This document shows positions 37,981 through 49,869 of a stretch of 64,000 bases of DNA, one piece after another. Numbering within the stretch: the stretch's first letter is position 1; each line of letters begins with the position of its first letter. The translations under genes were made by a program, and so were the position numbers. Under the pieces are notes generated by a model, which saw only the letters and a program-made list of their open reading frames with translations, made no database searches and was not told the origin of the DNA. This DNA comes from Helichrysum umbraculigerum (Eukaryota > Streptophyta > Magnoliopsida > Asterales > Asteraceae), in NCBI GenBank assembly GCA_949592205.1, contig CATIUR010000002.1:5804501-5868500 (forward strand), read 5' to 3'.

Positions 37981-38190
37981 TGTAAATCCATATTTGTTTT
38001 TGTAAATAAATCAATAGCAAGTCCAAATAATTGAATAACGTGCACCTCGTAATCAATATACTCCATCTACATCTACATCTACAAATAAAATGGAGTAGTA
38101 CACTGTCACGTAACTTAAGTACCTAACGACAAACGTGTTCGCCGAGCAACTATGGAGAAACAGAAAATCAACTAATACGTACTTCCTCAT
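37981..38190 (+). repeat. Second copy of the 21813-22190 segment
   Basis: The same ordered blocks as at 21813-22190, including ACGTGTTCG, GTCACGTAACTTAAGTACCTAAC and the final TATGGA.AAA..., with an internal deletion of about 180 bases. Confidence 0.65.
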
Positions 38191-38199
38191 AGTATCACT

Positions 38200-39420
38200 A
38201 GTAAGTCACATGGGATGTGCATCTGCACAGCCCACACCTAATTATGTCGACAATGTGCTTATATACGATGTTCTATATATGTGTATTACTTCAAGTTGAG
38301 ATATAGACTTTAAAAAAATGTAACATATTTTGACAAATACAAATTAAGAAAATGATAAGTTTCATATAAAGGTGAAAAAAAGTATATGTAATGCTCTTTT
38401 TTGTTTCTAAGGTATAGCTTTTAGTTACGTAATAGTAACACCAACCATGCTTATGAAATAAATATAAATGGACGTTCTTTTAACTTTCTAAATAAAAAAA
38501 GTTGGTTGGTTTTTTTAAAAAAAAATGTGTACATGATTTTTTAAAAAGCTATTGTCTTCGAATTGAATTGTGCATCAGATTCTTAATTTTTGACAACTTT
38601 AAGACAAACATGTAGATGTGTCGAAAGAGTTGAACAATTCAAGTGGACACCCAAAACATCCTTATTATTTGGCATTAAAATGTATAGATCGATAAAGGGT
38701 ATATGATTAAAGAAGATGGATTGATGTTTTTAGTATCATATATATAGTTACAAGGTTTTTGTATTTATTATTTATTTATTTTTTTGTAAATGAAATTGTT
38801 TTTTTCTCAGGAAGTATACTAAATTGTTACTATATATAAATTAGTAAAAGTAAATAAAATATTAAGATAAAGTTTGATGATGTGTCAACATTTGAGGGCA
38901 TTAACAAAATCGAGTTATATATACAACACAAAAAGTGATACCTACAACACACAGTACAAGTATTTAAGCAGACAGTACAAGTATATCAATGCACAGTTGT
39001 GTTGTATGTAGTAACTTGTGTGTTGTATTTATCACTGCCCTTAACAAAAGAAGAGGTTTTCTTTGTATAATAGTTAATGATAATGATAATGATAATGATA
39101 ATGAAATGAGATACTATTTCAACTTGATATGTGTGCATCTTATAATGGTATCGAATACTATTTCAAGTTTTCAACAATGAACGAGTTGGCAATAACTTCA
39201 ATGAAATAAAATGCTTATGTTTAATTAAAATACTGTAAAATATAATTACTAACTTGAAAAGTTGAAATGAAATGATGACCGCGTTAACGTTGGTAGAATG
39301 AGAAGGTTGAGGGATGGCGTAATTGGTAAATTAAATGAAATTGCTACATCAAACATATTGCACTGACCTACGTCTACTCGTTATTATTCCCTACATAACG
39401 ACACTAATTCACGGTGTGTT
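38200..39420. other. Intergenic, low-copy-looking, no gene
   Basis: Contains a loose inverted pair GTGATACCTACAACACACA / TGTGTTGTATTTATCAC around 38935-39045 and a (GATAAT)n microsatellite at 39070-39102. No supported coding sequence. Confidence 0.5.
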
Positions 39421-39476
39421 AAGGTTTTTGAGTTAGGGTTTCAATTGCTTGAGAGAAACATATATAGTTGCTTTAA

Positions 39477-40885
39477 GGGTTAATGGTACGTAAACGTATC
39501 GAACTTGTCAAAAAATGTTATTGTATGCATCCAACTTTCAAAAGTGCTATTGTATGCATCCAACTTGCTAATTAGTGCTATTGTGTGTATTCATTAACAC
39601 TAATTACGTTTGACTGGTCAAACACATCATACGTGGCATTTTCGTCCCACATGTAAATAAAAAATACTCCGTAATATTTTTTCCATTTCATTATCTATGT
39701 GGCAGCTTGTAAAAAAAAATCGATCATCAAATAACTCTTCTTCATTCTTGTTCACTGCATCCAACTTTCTTGTTCCTTGTCCCCTTCTCTGTTAAAACTT
39801 AAAACCGTAAGCACCCACCACATCCATCTTCTTCCATTCAATTTCTTCCTTACTCATCTTACTTTCAAATCCCCACAAAAATAAACATTTAATCACACCT
39901 TAATACATATCAAATAAAACATTCTAACAACAAAATCAAAAGAATACGAAATCAAAGTACATCCATTTCCGGTTAAAATTTCTCGACACGAATTTTCGAC
40001 CACAATAGATCCATTTCCGGTGGCAACTACATATCGTAACCTCTATAGATCCAAAAATAAGATCGAAACCTACTAATGATTAGTCCTATTCGTTTTCCCC
40101 AAATTCTTAAAACCCTAACCCTAACTTAATAACGAAATCGATTTGTTGAGAGGTGGGATTTCGGGTTTAGCAGTGGTAGTTTCCATTGTGGGTGGGTCGT
40201 TCGAATGTTAGTGGTGGCGGTTCGTAGTTGACGACGGCGGTTCAAATGATGGAGTTGACGACGGCGGTTCGAAATTGCTTCCACTACCGCCGCCGGCTAA
40301 ATTAATCGGAAACGGCCAGATCTCAGTTAAATTACATAACGATGAGCATGTATTAGCTGACCTATAAGCACCTCCGTTCATCATCATTGGCGGATCCATA
40401 CACAATAATTATTAATCAAGGATATTCAATTCAACATCTAATAACTCAAAACCCTAGGTTGCTTCAACTCGTGTGTGCCAAATCAGCTTCTTCGTTAAAT
40501 TAAGATATATAGGTATAGATATATACCAGAGAGGAGTGTTAATTAGATTTAGATATAGATAGATATATAGAGGATGGAGGGAAGATGTAAGTATGATAAT
40601 TAATGAGTAGAAATAAATTTAAGAATTAAAGAAGGAAAAGGAAAAAGGATTATAAGTGGAAAAAAATGTAGCAAACTTTTTAGTTAGGTGGAGCTTAGGT
40701 GGTAGTGCCATGTGGGAAGAAAATGTCACGTATGATGTGTTTGACCAGTCAAACGTAATTAGTGTTAATGAATACACACAATGGCACTGATTAGCAAGTT
40801 GGATGCATACAATAGCACTTTTAAAAGTTGAATGCATACAATAGCATTTTTTGACAAGTTCGATACATTTACGTACCATTAACCC
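39477..40885 (-). mobile_element. Pack-MULE (Mutator-like, 1409 bp) carrying a bHLH gene fragment
   Basis: Long terminal inverted repeats: GGGTTAATGGTACGTAAACG at the left is mirrored at the right, and complementarity continues about 170 bp (through GTATGCATCCAACTT, CTAATTAGTG, ACGTTTGACTGGTCAAAC and CATACGTG). It is flanked by a perfect 9-bp target duplication TTGCTTTAA (39468-39476 and 40886-40894), the Mutator-superfamily signature. The centre contains no MURA transposase. It holds a minus-strand fragment of a plant bHLH gene with its apparent 5' UTR, as in Pack-MULEs. Confidence 0.9.
40208..40405 (-). pseudogene. Captured first-exon fragment of a bHLH79-like transcription factor
   Basis: The minus-strand frame begins MCMDPPMMMNGG (the likely native start is the second Met, at 40399) and continues RSANTCSSLCNLTEIWPFPI. 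This matches the N-terminus of plant bHLH79/BPE-type proteins (family: MDPPLVND.SFSAANPSSY.LSEIWPFPVN). It then runs into a Gly/Ser and Pro-rich repeat (SNFEPPSSTPSFEPPSST) that is probably degenerate or partly repeat-derived. The basic helix-loop-helix domain is absent. About 100 bp upstream on the same strand look like a plant 5' UTR with CT-rich and TATATA stretches, so the capture may include promoter-proximal DNA. It lies entirely within the MULE inverted repeats. The frame could be transcribed but would give only a short peptide. Confidence 0.75.
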
Positions 40886-40894
40886 TTGCTTTAA

Positions 40895-42470
40895 ATGGGG
40901 ATATCTTACTACATCTTTAACCAATATAAGTTTACCCAACTACTGTATTATTTATTATATTAATAGTACTGAGGAGTAATGGAGTATATTGAAAAGGATA
41001 GTGGGTTTATTGTGTTGGGCCGAGAAGAGCACAACCCAACAACAATATTATTGGGCCGTATACGAACCAACAAAAATAGGCAAGGAAGGCATGCTAATAT
41101 GCTATCATTTCTTGCGAGTTCACACTTCACAAATCTTAATTATTAAAGAAACTATCAATAAATTTAATTGCGACAATTCACCATAGTATGCAGTATGCAC
41201 TTCCTTTAAGCTGCTACTAAAGTAAAATAAAATAAAAAAAAACTATTTAATTATCTTTTTTAATATGTATAAACATAAACATGCTATATCTTTTCACTAC
41301 AACTCACATTCTGCATGCGTCAGAGTACAATATAGACATCTATCGTAATTGTTATACGAAAGTTACTCATTGTGAATTTTTCGTAAGCTTTTCGATCGCG
41401 AAATTTATCACCATCTTATATTTCATTTTCAATTTTATGATATAATTTATGTAACACGCATAAATAAAAGGGATTATCTAAGTTGTGCCCCTTATTCCCG
41501 CGCAAGTTAAGGAGATTTAATAAAGTTGAATTTTTCATAAATGATATCAATTGTAATTAATAAAGATGCATAATTGGGAATTAGTGAGTTGATATATTTT
41601 AAAAAGTTCTAATGCATTTAATGAAGCTTATCTTCTTGGCACAAGTTAGTCAAACCCTAAACAAAATAATAGGAAACGAGACTAACCCCTAAGTTTTTTT
41701 GATCGTTTGGCAATACAAGACTAGAGTTGGAAATCTTTTATGTGAATGAACTTCCAAATACTATAATGTATTTGTCCAACTATAATTGAAAAGTTATATA
41801 TACATACACATTATAGGTTTTGAAAGTTCTATAATAACATTAAATTTCAATTATAGCTTCGTACGTTTCAACACACGTAGAGGTTGCGTGGAAGCGATTG
41901 GGTTCGAAAGGTGGATCGAGGTCAAGAGGTGAATCGGGGTAGGAAGGTGGATCGGACACCGAAGATGGATCGGAAGACATTTAAGCTCTACTAGTTTTAA
42001 TAATGTACTTTTAGTTATTGTTTTTAGATTATTATCTTTCAATTTTAATTAAGTATTTGTAGGACTTTTAATTATTATATGAAAGTACTTTTATTATTTA
42101 ATGTTTTATTGTTTATTTAATTGTTATTTGAGTATTTGCAAAAAAAATAATAATAAATAATCAACTGAATACTGAACCTCAAGGTTAACCAATACCTCAC
42201 TTTTCAGCTTCAGTGTTCTTGAGTGTTCTTGTTCAGTGTTCAACTCGAGATGAAAACGCTGAACAATAGGCGACGACTCCCTGTCCTCTTACATAGACAA
42301 CCAGTAAGTAATATTTAATAAGCGTTTTTTTAATTTTTGAAATGTAAACGTGAAATTAATATTAAGCACACGTTTCTTAGATACGTTGATCATTTTGAGA
42401 TAAAAAGTAATGGCATTCGGGTACCTTGGGATAAAATGTAAATTTACATGGGAGCCACGTCACTAAAATG
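40895..42470. other. Intergenic with a short Pro-rich minus-strand frame
   Basis: On the minus strand from about 41982 a frame reads MSSDPSSVSDPPSYPDSPLD and continues DPPFEPNRF before a stop near 41839. It contains repeated SDPP-like units in DNA repeating GGTGGATCGG. It could be another captured exon; I do not recognise it. The rest is AT-rich. Confidence 0.3.
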
Positions 42471-42474
42471 AGTT

Positions 42475-43185
42475 GAAAATTTATTTGCAAGAAGCTTGTG
42501 GTTTAAAAAGTATTTGCCAAAAACCCTTTTTTCTCTTTTTTTTTTTTACCCCACCTCCTTAATTCCCCCCACCTTCACACACCTTTGACGTAACTTGTGT
42601 ACATGACTTTTTTCAGAAATAATGATTTAATTAAGGTACAACATTTATGCAGATAGCAATACGGGAAATGGTGTTAAAAGTTCAAGTTATAAATCATCTC
42701 TGACACGACATTAGCCATTTTCAATAAATCTTTAAGACCTAAAAAATATAAAGATCAATATTCACGTAAACTATTTAGATGCTACGAAGTAATACAATAA
42801 AATGAAACAAAAATCAAATTGAAATAATAGCAAAACTTAAAGCACCATAAACATTACAGTATTAATTAAGTTCATGAAGGGAACATATATCGAGGATCAA
42901 GAATCGAGAGGTAGCATATTCATATAATTATATGTCGTCATAGTACTTTATACATATTTGTAATTAAAAATCATGCGTACATACAATATTGTGATCGAGA
43001 TGCTGGAAAGAATAAGCGGCAGGGATTAGTTTGCAAGAGGGAGGAGACGAATATGTTAGGGTTTTTTTTAACCGTCTCTTATATTTTTAATGTTTGTTGA
43101 TGGATTATATTTGTATAGGAAAAGAGAATAAATGGGCTTTAGGCAAATACTTTTTAAACCACAATCTTCTTGCAAATAAATTTTC
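42475..43185. repeat. 44-bp inverted repeat enclosing about 620 bp
   Basis: 42475-42518 (GAAAATTTATTTGCAAGAAG...) is complementary to 43142-43185 with one mismatch. The ends and target duplication are not defined, so a foldback transposon is likely but unproven. Confidence 0.7.
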
Positions 43186-43699
43186 CAAACACGATAGACA
43201 AGGCCAAAACTCAAATAATAATATAGTGATGACATTGACACATGCACTTTTATCAAGTTTGTCGATGGAATTGGTAATAGAATCAGTATGTTATTGACCT
43301 TGGAATTTAAATAAAGTATGTTGACATTCCTTGCTATAATTAACCTTTATTTGGTATGTGAATGTAGTTTTAATCTTTACACATACATTAAGACTACTAA
43401 AATGACGTTGTGCTTTATTTCTTTTTTACTATAAAGGGAACTATAAAATCATTGGTGTAACTTATACGTACGGTGGATATGAACAAAATAATACTCCGTA
43501 TTATATAGTTCCCCCAAAAATGAACAAAATAGATATCGTTCAATTGTTCATCAGCTGTTTAATACTCTAATCATGTATATGTATATATAGTTAATAATTG
43601 TAGCTTTGTTGTCATTAGTCTGTTTATAAATTTTATTTTTATAGTTGTTGAATAGATCATTATGATTTCATATATCAAACATTAGTTTATTACTAGCGG

Positions 43700-44535
43700 G
43701 TTTTTTTTTTTGAAAAGCCAATTTTATTAATATACTAGCAAGGTGCTAGTAGAACATTACAATAGACAAACTAATGCCTATAACGCCATTACAAAGATTT
43801 TTACGATAACCCAAAATCAAAGTCTAGCCCAATCTTTTCAAACTCCAATTTTGATGGTGCCCTATTCTTGATCCAAAGCAAGCCATTAGATTTCACATCA
43901 CACACTATCTTCTCAATCGATGTTCGACGCTTGTTAAAGATTAAGTTGTTTCGTGCTTTCCATAAAACCCAGCAGGAAATCAGAATTATAGCTTGCACAA
44001 TTACTCTTTTAGATTTATCCCCTGAAGATACTTCATACCATCGAAGCAGGTCACCAACTGAGAACGCAACAATGGGAGGAATCTTACACCAACTTGCCAC
44101 CTCCATCCACAATTGATTAGCTATAAAACAACTTGTGAATGCATGATTAGCGTCTTCCTGAATTTCTTCACACCATGGGCATAGATTACACACCAAGTTG
44201 ATATTACGCTTTTCCAATGCACATCTAGTCGGTAATCTGTCCAACCATAACCTCCATCCAAATACGTTTACCTTATTTGGGACCAAAGCATTCCATACAA
44301 ATACCTGCTCCTTTGGGATTTGTTCTAGTTTTGACCACAATAATCGAACTACTTTGACCGAGAACTTGCCCTGTGGATTCAGGTCCCAAATCCAATTGAC
44401 TCCACCTTCTGTTGCTTTTTGTTTGATCAAACCTTTGAGTGTAAAACCCTTTCTTTCAAATTCTTTGTCCAAATCACATATAGCCTTCCAAACACCCGTA
44501 GCATTTACTTTTTTTGGAATAAATTGATTGTTCAT
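43700..44535 (-). pseudogene. 5'-truncated LINE: C-terminal zinc-binding (zf-RVT) tail
   Basis: The minus-strand frame 44535-43801 (244 residues, uninterrupted) is the C-terminal part of a plant LINE ORF2. It has a conserved linker (GKFSVKVVRLLW), the zf-RVT domain (VPNKVNVFGWRLWLDRLPTR, then CNLCPWCEEIQEDANHAFTSC with the CXXC and HXXXXXC metal ligands) and the tail (WVLWKARNNLIFNKRR). It is followed on the same strand by a 3' UTR and an A-tail, seen as the T-run at 43701-43713. Endonuclease and reverse transcriptase domains are missing, typical of 5'-truncated insertion. The intact frame suggests a recent event. The Met at 44535 is not a real start. Confidence 0.9.
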
Positions 44536-45084
44536 CTGTTCATAAAATACACATATAAAAAGAAAAATAAAACGGAGTACAAATTAAATTAGGGACATGA
44601 TGATAAAATAATGTTTATTGTCGGTAATACCAACCATATTATTAATTATTAATGATTTGTGAGACATAAGTTTGGTAAAGTTAATAGCAATACTTGATTT
44701 AATTTCAAAACTAGTTATTTTACTAATTTATGTAACTGGAAAAGTATAGTACCGTTTTTTTTTCTTTCTTTTTTTGCTGTCAATAAAATATAAAAGTTTT
44801 CTAATGTATATATATAATATTTTGTATTTTCACATGAAGAAAAGTGTAATTGCTTAAGACAAATATGTGTAGAAAAGGATTTGTCTTGCTCACATTTTCT
44901 TCCCCATTTTTTTTATTCCCTTTACTGTAGCATGTTATTTTGTAAATATAATTAAAGTGACGTTCTTCATGAAAATAATAAACGGACCTTTCGTTAAGAT
45001 TCAAATTGGTATCCTCTTTTTGCCTTTTTTGATTGTTAAATTGTAATCGACCCGAGCAACATCTCTCTTTTCCTTTTGAGTGGT
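44536..45084. other. Intergenic, nothing identified
   Basis: AT-rich with T runs near 44756-44776. No supported feature. Confidence 0.5.
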
Positions 45085-45200
45085 GATATATCTACCATCC
45101 AAATTAATAAATCCACAATTGTTATGCATTAACAGATTGTACTGTATAACCTGTTGATACGTAACAATTGTGAATTTATCAATTTGGATGGTGATATATC
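45085..45200. repeat. Long hairpin, 50-bp arms and 15-nt loop
   Basis: 45085-45135 (GATATATCTACCATCCAAAT...) pairs with 45151-45200 with only about five mismatches. Size and shape resemble either a tiny MITE or a young miRNA-like precursor. Confidence 0.85.
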
Positions 45201-46182
45201 ATTAACCTTTTCCTTTAATTGACATACGGCAGTCGCCACGTGTTCGAGTGCTATTGTCAATTGTGCGTCATGGACCCCACCAGGAGCGTATTTCCTTTTT
45301 TTTTTTCCATGATCTCACTTGGTGAGATTTTAGATAAATAATTCATAATCGCGACGGAGATAATGGAAAGAGCTACTATTATGTAACTATAGGTTTTTTC
45401 AGGTTGTCTACAATAGTTATTTTGTTTGATTTCGAAGTGTTTCAATGTATCCAATGAGTCGTATTAGCGCAACCAATTTTCACAATGCTTTACCGCTTGC
45501 GGTCCGTTACACCAATGCTTCTGTGAATTATTGAAGCTATTGAGAGAGTATCAAATGTTAACAGTAACTAAGAAACTTAATCTTTTTTCCTATTGTAAGA
45601 TACTAATTAATGGTTCACACAATAGAATTTTTGATATAAACAGAGTTTCCTCAATTGTCACAAAGGATGACTAGGATTACGTGTCTTTGTTTGTGGTTCT
45701 TTGTCATTGATGTAAATTAACATTATCAATTTGTCATGCAATGCATTATACTTGATGCTATTTATTGACATATGTTTATCTTAGTTTAGAGAGAGTCGCG
45801 TTATATATCCTTACTTAAACGATCCATCATAAATTCATAATGTTTCATTAAGAGTTAAGACACGTTATCGATCCTTACTTAAACGATCCATCATAGTGTT
45901 TCATAAACACGTTGATGAGGACGATATGATGAGACTAAAGGTATTTTCTTATTTACGATTGTCGTTATCTTTATACTATTTATTGGAGGTTCAAAATAAA
46001 TTTTGAATCCACGTTTAACTTCTTTAACTCTACTATTTTTTGGAATTCTTTACTATCTATGTTGTGTTGTATCGTATTGATCTTCTTTATCTTTTTCATT
46101 TTGGTTGTTTTCAATATTTAGATACGTTGAAAATTGTTTTATATATAGTTTAATTTTGCTTTTATTCAGATATTTAAAAAAA

Positions 46183-46307
46183 GGGAATTGATAAATAAAA
46201 CATCAAAACTGTTTCATACACCACACTAACAGTTTTAGCTTATCGTACTAATACGGAATAACATAACTTTGGTGTGTGAAACAATTTTGACGTATTTATA
46301 AGCTCCC
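46183..46307. repeat. Imperfect hairpin, about 38-bp arms
   Basis: 46183-46222 (GGGAATTGATAAATAAAACA...) pairs imperfectly with 46270-46307 (...CGTATTTATAAGCTCCC). The central block CAAAACTGTTTCATACACCA has mostly matched partners. Confidence 0.7.
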
Positions 46308-46708
46308 AAAAAAATAGTTGAAGGATATGTACGTGTATATGAAACTATAGAGAAAAATTCATTCTTACCCCTCCTTTAACCAAGATGATAGTATACTCAA
46401 CCAAGTAACGTTATATATACTACTATACTATAAGCTACCATAACATGTATTAAACATAAAAATTAAAGCTATTTAAACAAGTTTAAAAGTTCTTTTTTTG
46501 GTGTTTTATTAAAGGAATGTAAAATACAAATTAAATGGTGCACAATATATAAAGTTGACTTTCAAATTCGATCTACTTGCTATAAGCTTACATGTAATTG
46601 TATGATATAGCAAAAATGACGAATATTTTAACTTAAATATTATACAGTTTTTTTGGTCTCACTTATCACATTATCTCTATTAATAAACGAACAATGTAAG
46701 TTAACAAG

Positions 46709-46739
46709 ACTCGTGTATCACACGGGCAACCATTGCTAG
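46709..46739 (+). mobile_element. Helitron 3' terminus (element start not found)
   Basis: The hairpin CTCGTGT-ATC-ACACGGG (one G-T pair) is followed after nine bases by CTAG at 46736-46739 and then T. This is the canonical plus-strand Helitron 3' end and resembles the hairpin of the 8984-9446 element. The 5' TC end lies somewhere upstream and cannot be placed without a second copy. Confidence 0.65.
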
Positions 46740-47158
46740 TAGAGCGAAATAAGTCATGTTTGATCGGAGAGGGATAATGTTGTTTTAAAATGTTCGGTTG
46801 GCGTTGGATATGGTTATCGGGTCGGGTCTGTTTTGTGGGAGGCACGGTGGGCCATGGCGGGCTCAGTAGAGAATATCAGAATGCAAGTTGGTCTTATACT
46901 CTTATCAAGTTATGCTAGTTGTTATTGGGCTATTATTACATGAAGTTAGTTAAATTTAAAGCTTATTTTAATCATAAAGATAAAAAAATTCATAGTAAGA
47001 TATTATCTTTTTTACCTATACATAATGATGCTTGTATATAAAAACATTATATGACATGTTCATTTTCTAGAAATACCATAACATATCTAGAATTACAAAC
47101 TCGTGATGATCTCCATAACACTATTGTAATATCTAATCTGTTAACATATTAACATACA

Positions 47159-47160
<2 letters not shown>

Positions 47161-47210
<50 letters not shown>
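47161..47210. repeat. (AAT)n microsatellite
   Basis: About 16 consecutive trinucleotide units. Confidence 0.97.
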
Positions 47211-47219
47211 GTGATCACC

Positions 47220-48109
47220 TGAATCAATTAGGTTTGGAACTGTTCATATATACACTCTTAGTGGTGGTATAGAGGTTGCATCTATATGTCTTAAACATGT
47301 GAATTACGACTATAACTTTAGCTACAAATTCAATGCTATATATACATTTAACTTTGACTGTCATCAATGAAAATTTACATTTAGTCATCTGTTTTTGTAG
47401 CATTAGTAGGTCTTCACTGATCAAATCAAACATAAAGTATCATCAAAACTTTCGACCACATTTAATGCATTAAGAAATACAATGGAAACTAAAAAATCAT
47501 TATATTGATCTCAACAACAACAGTTATTTGCCATAAAACAAACAAATAGACTTATTGCAGTGCATAAGAATAGAAGCCGAAATTAGATCTTTTTTTGTTG
47601 TTTGTTTTCAGCTAGTGCTTCGGAAATGGGTTGTAATGTTGGGTTAAGAAAAACCACTTTATTACTCAGAAAGTTTTACTTCTAAAAAAAGCCATGCTAC
47701 GGACTAGCGGTGGAAAAATGAGTAGCAGCACCCCACAAACACTAGTTTTTACCTCCTGCAAAAAGAAAAATGAATGTTAAAACACTAATTTTAAGTATCT
47801 ACTTTAACATTGTCAAAAATCATTTAAAAATAAACCAACCTCCAATATTGCTCAAAAATGTATACACAAATTCACATATAGTGGCAGTGTATAACATTTG
47901 CACAAGTAGTTTGTCTACAGTTTTCTTCACTTTAATATAGTTCTTCAGCACAACTCCAAATAGCAATTTCAAGGCTTCTTTGGTATTAAACCAAGCATAA
48001 ACAACAGAGCTCCAAATGGTGAATTAAACACTCAACAACTTTCATAAAAGATCATAGTGAAGAATCTTGCAACCTAAGTTCATATAAAATATAGTTAGAC
48101 ATAAAAACT

Positions 48110-48143
<34 letters not shown>

Positions 48144-48995
48144 TTTCAAGCAAATAAACATACCATTAATAGTTAGAAGTATAGAACAGCCTTAGAGGAA
48201 CTGGTTAATGAGGTAAAAAGAAGGAAAACACAGGCTGCTTTGCTAACACCTCATCATCACCAGCAACAAGAACATCATACTCAGAAAATGCTATTATTTC
48301 AAAGCCATAAATGACAATGAAATAATAGGCCTGAAAAAGCAAACAATTTATTTGTACAAAAAAAAAACAACTAAAATAAGACATAAAATAAAGCTTTCAT
48401 GCCACGTACCCCAAATCCTTTATTGATTTGTTAACATTGTTGGCGACACCTACACCTCACCGGGTCAACGAACCGGGTTGATCCAAATTTCAAAAGCTTG
48501 CTCAATATTGCAATAATAAGCATTTGATGAGGCACCCCATTGTACCAATTTCAATCTCTTGATTGAAACAACTTAAACTCTAATAACCACAGTGAAGGAA
48601 TGGATACTACTAAAGTAGCATAGAATAGAAAGTGAAAGAAACAACCAGAAAAATGAACACAATCTTGATATTTATGTTCAAGAAACATCCGATAAATGCA
48701 GAAGGGATAAGCCAATCGAGTAAATTGATCATTCAATTCTCTTGGGATTAGCACGAGTACATCACCAAATGTCTACAAGTCATCATCATTCATTCATTCA
48801 TTTCATTTTTATCCTGATAAAAGAAGAAAAAAAAAACATTGATTCGCAACTAACTTTTTCACACGTTTAAGAAATCCAACACAACACTAATGAACCTGTT
48901 GTAGGATATGTCTTCAGTTGTAATGCTGAGCATAATTAGAAAGATGGTAGGATTCAAAAAGACTCAAAGAGCTAAAAGTTTCCTCTTTTAGACAT
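47220..48995. other. No firm gene; possible minus-strand exon-like pieces
   Basis: Two minus-strand stretches look protein-like: about 48330-48240 (reads YYFIVIYGFEIIAFSEYDVL then VAGDDEVLAK) and about 48775-48640 (FGDVLVLIPRELNDQFTRLA then YPFCIYRMFLEH). They could be exons of one decayed gene, but I cannot name a family or link them by a clean splice. An A-run lies at 48112-48140. Confidence 0.3.
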
Positions 48996-49798
48996 ATGCC
49001 TCCTCCTAAAAAGCCTTCATGCCACGTTTTTAAGATAAACACGCTAATAATTGGGTACATTAACATACTAGTCTCATTCTTCATTCCTGGGTTTTGGTGT
49101 GTGGGCTATCTTATTTTTCTAATTGGTAAGTGGCCTAGGAGGTTTCACTTGTGGGTACCATTTCAAATCCAATGGGTAATACTACTCAATCTCTTGTGTG
49201 AAGCCGATCTGAAAATATCCTTGGTAAGTTGTTATTTTATTTCTCTTTTCTATTACATATCACATATTTTGTTTTGTTATAAAGCTGTTTCTGTAATAAT
49301 TTTTTCAGGCATTTTATTTTGTGTTGCTGTTTACCTTTGACTTTCTTCACTTTCATGGGAAGAAAGTTTTGACATATCAAGGTCCAAGGGAACCTGTTAT
49401 TATTGTTGTTCAACTATTCAGTGATCTCCCAAAATCATTTTATGATTTTGTGATCACTGTTGGTAAGTTGAATATATGTCATTCTTATGGTTTTGTTAAT
49501 TTGTTCTAAATGATTTTATATTAAGTTTAAAATTTGTTTGCTTTTTAGGGCTTGACCTACTTCATTATAGGCTCTTTCTTACATGTGTTGACATGCTTTG
49601 GGAGCTGCTAGAAAAGTTATTTGAAAGGCTTCACTATTTGCTGAACTCGGCATTTGTTACAATTGCCTATGAAATTCTAGTTTTCTTTGGAGGTAGCTTC
49701 TTTTATAATGATTAAATTGTTAATTGAATTTGATGCCATTTTCAATTGTATTTTCTAATTCAATTTTATTTTGTAGGTGGTGACATTGTTCTTCAATA
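48996..49798 (+). CDS. Spliced open reading frame of unknown family, possibly a gene fragment
   Basis: Four segments join in phase through good GT-AG borders: an open frame up to 49223 (ending LLCEADLKISL), 49309-49461 (AFYFVLLFTFDFLHFHGKKV, then LTYQGPREPVIIVVQLFSDL and PKSFYDFVITV), 49549-49692 (LDLLHYRLFLTCVDMLWELL, then EKLFERLHYLLNSAFVTIAY) and 49777-49798 (GDIVLQ then TAG). Borders are accurate to a few bases. The protein would be hydrophobic and Leu-rich. The first segment includes IPGFWCVGYLIF, also found inverted near 7134-7185. I do not recognise the family and the N-terminus is uncertain. It lies directly upstream of the CIP111 pseudogene cluster on the same strand. Confidence 0.4.
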
Positions 49799-49869
49799 GG
49801 GAATTGGAGTATGAACATCAAATAGGAGGATGAGGACTTTGTATGCAGTTTGTGTTCTATTGATGTAAT

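Noticed and set aside
40110..40130. Telomere-like AACCCTAACCCTAAC
   Set aside because: Only about two units; typical telo-box or chance in plant promoter/UTR DNA, inside the Pack-MULE.
43690..43700. CTAGCGGG beside the LINE tail as a Helitron end
   Set aside because: No paired stem before the CTAG; likely chance next to the poly(T). A similar CTAGCGGGC at 28404 was rejected for the same reason.
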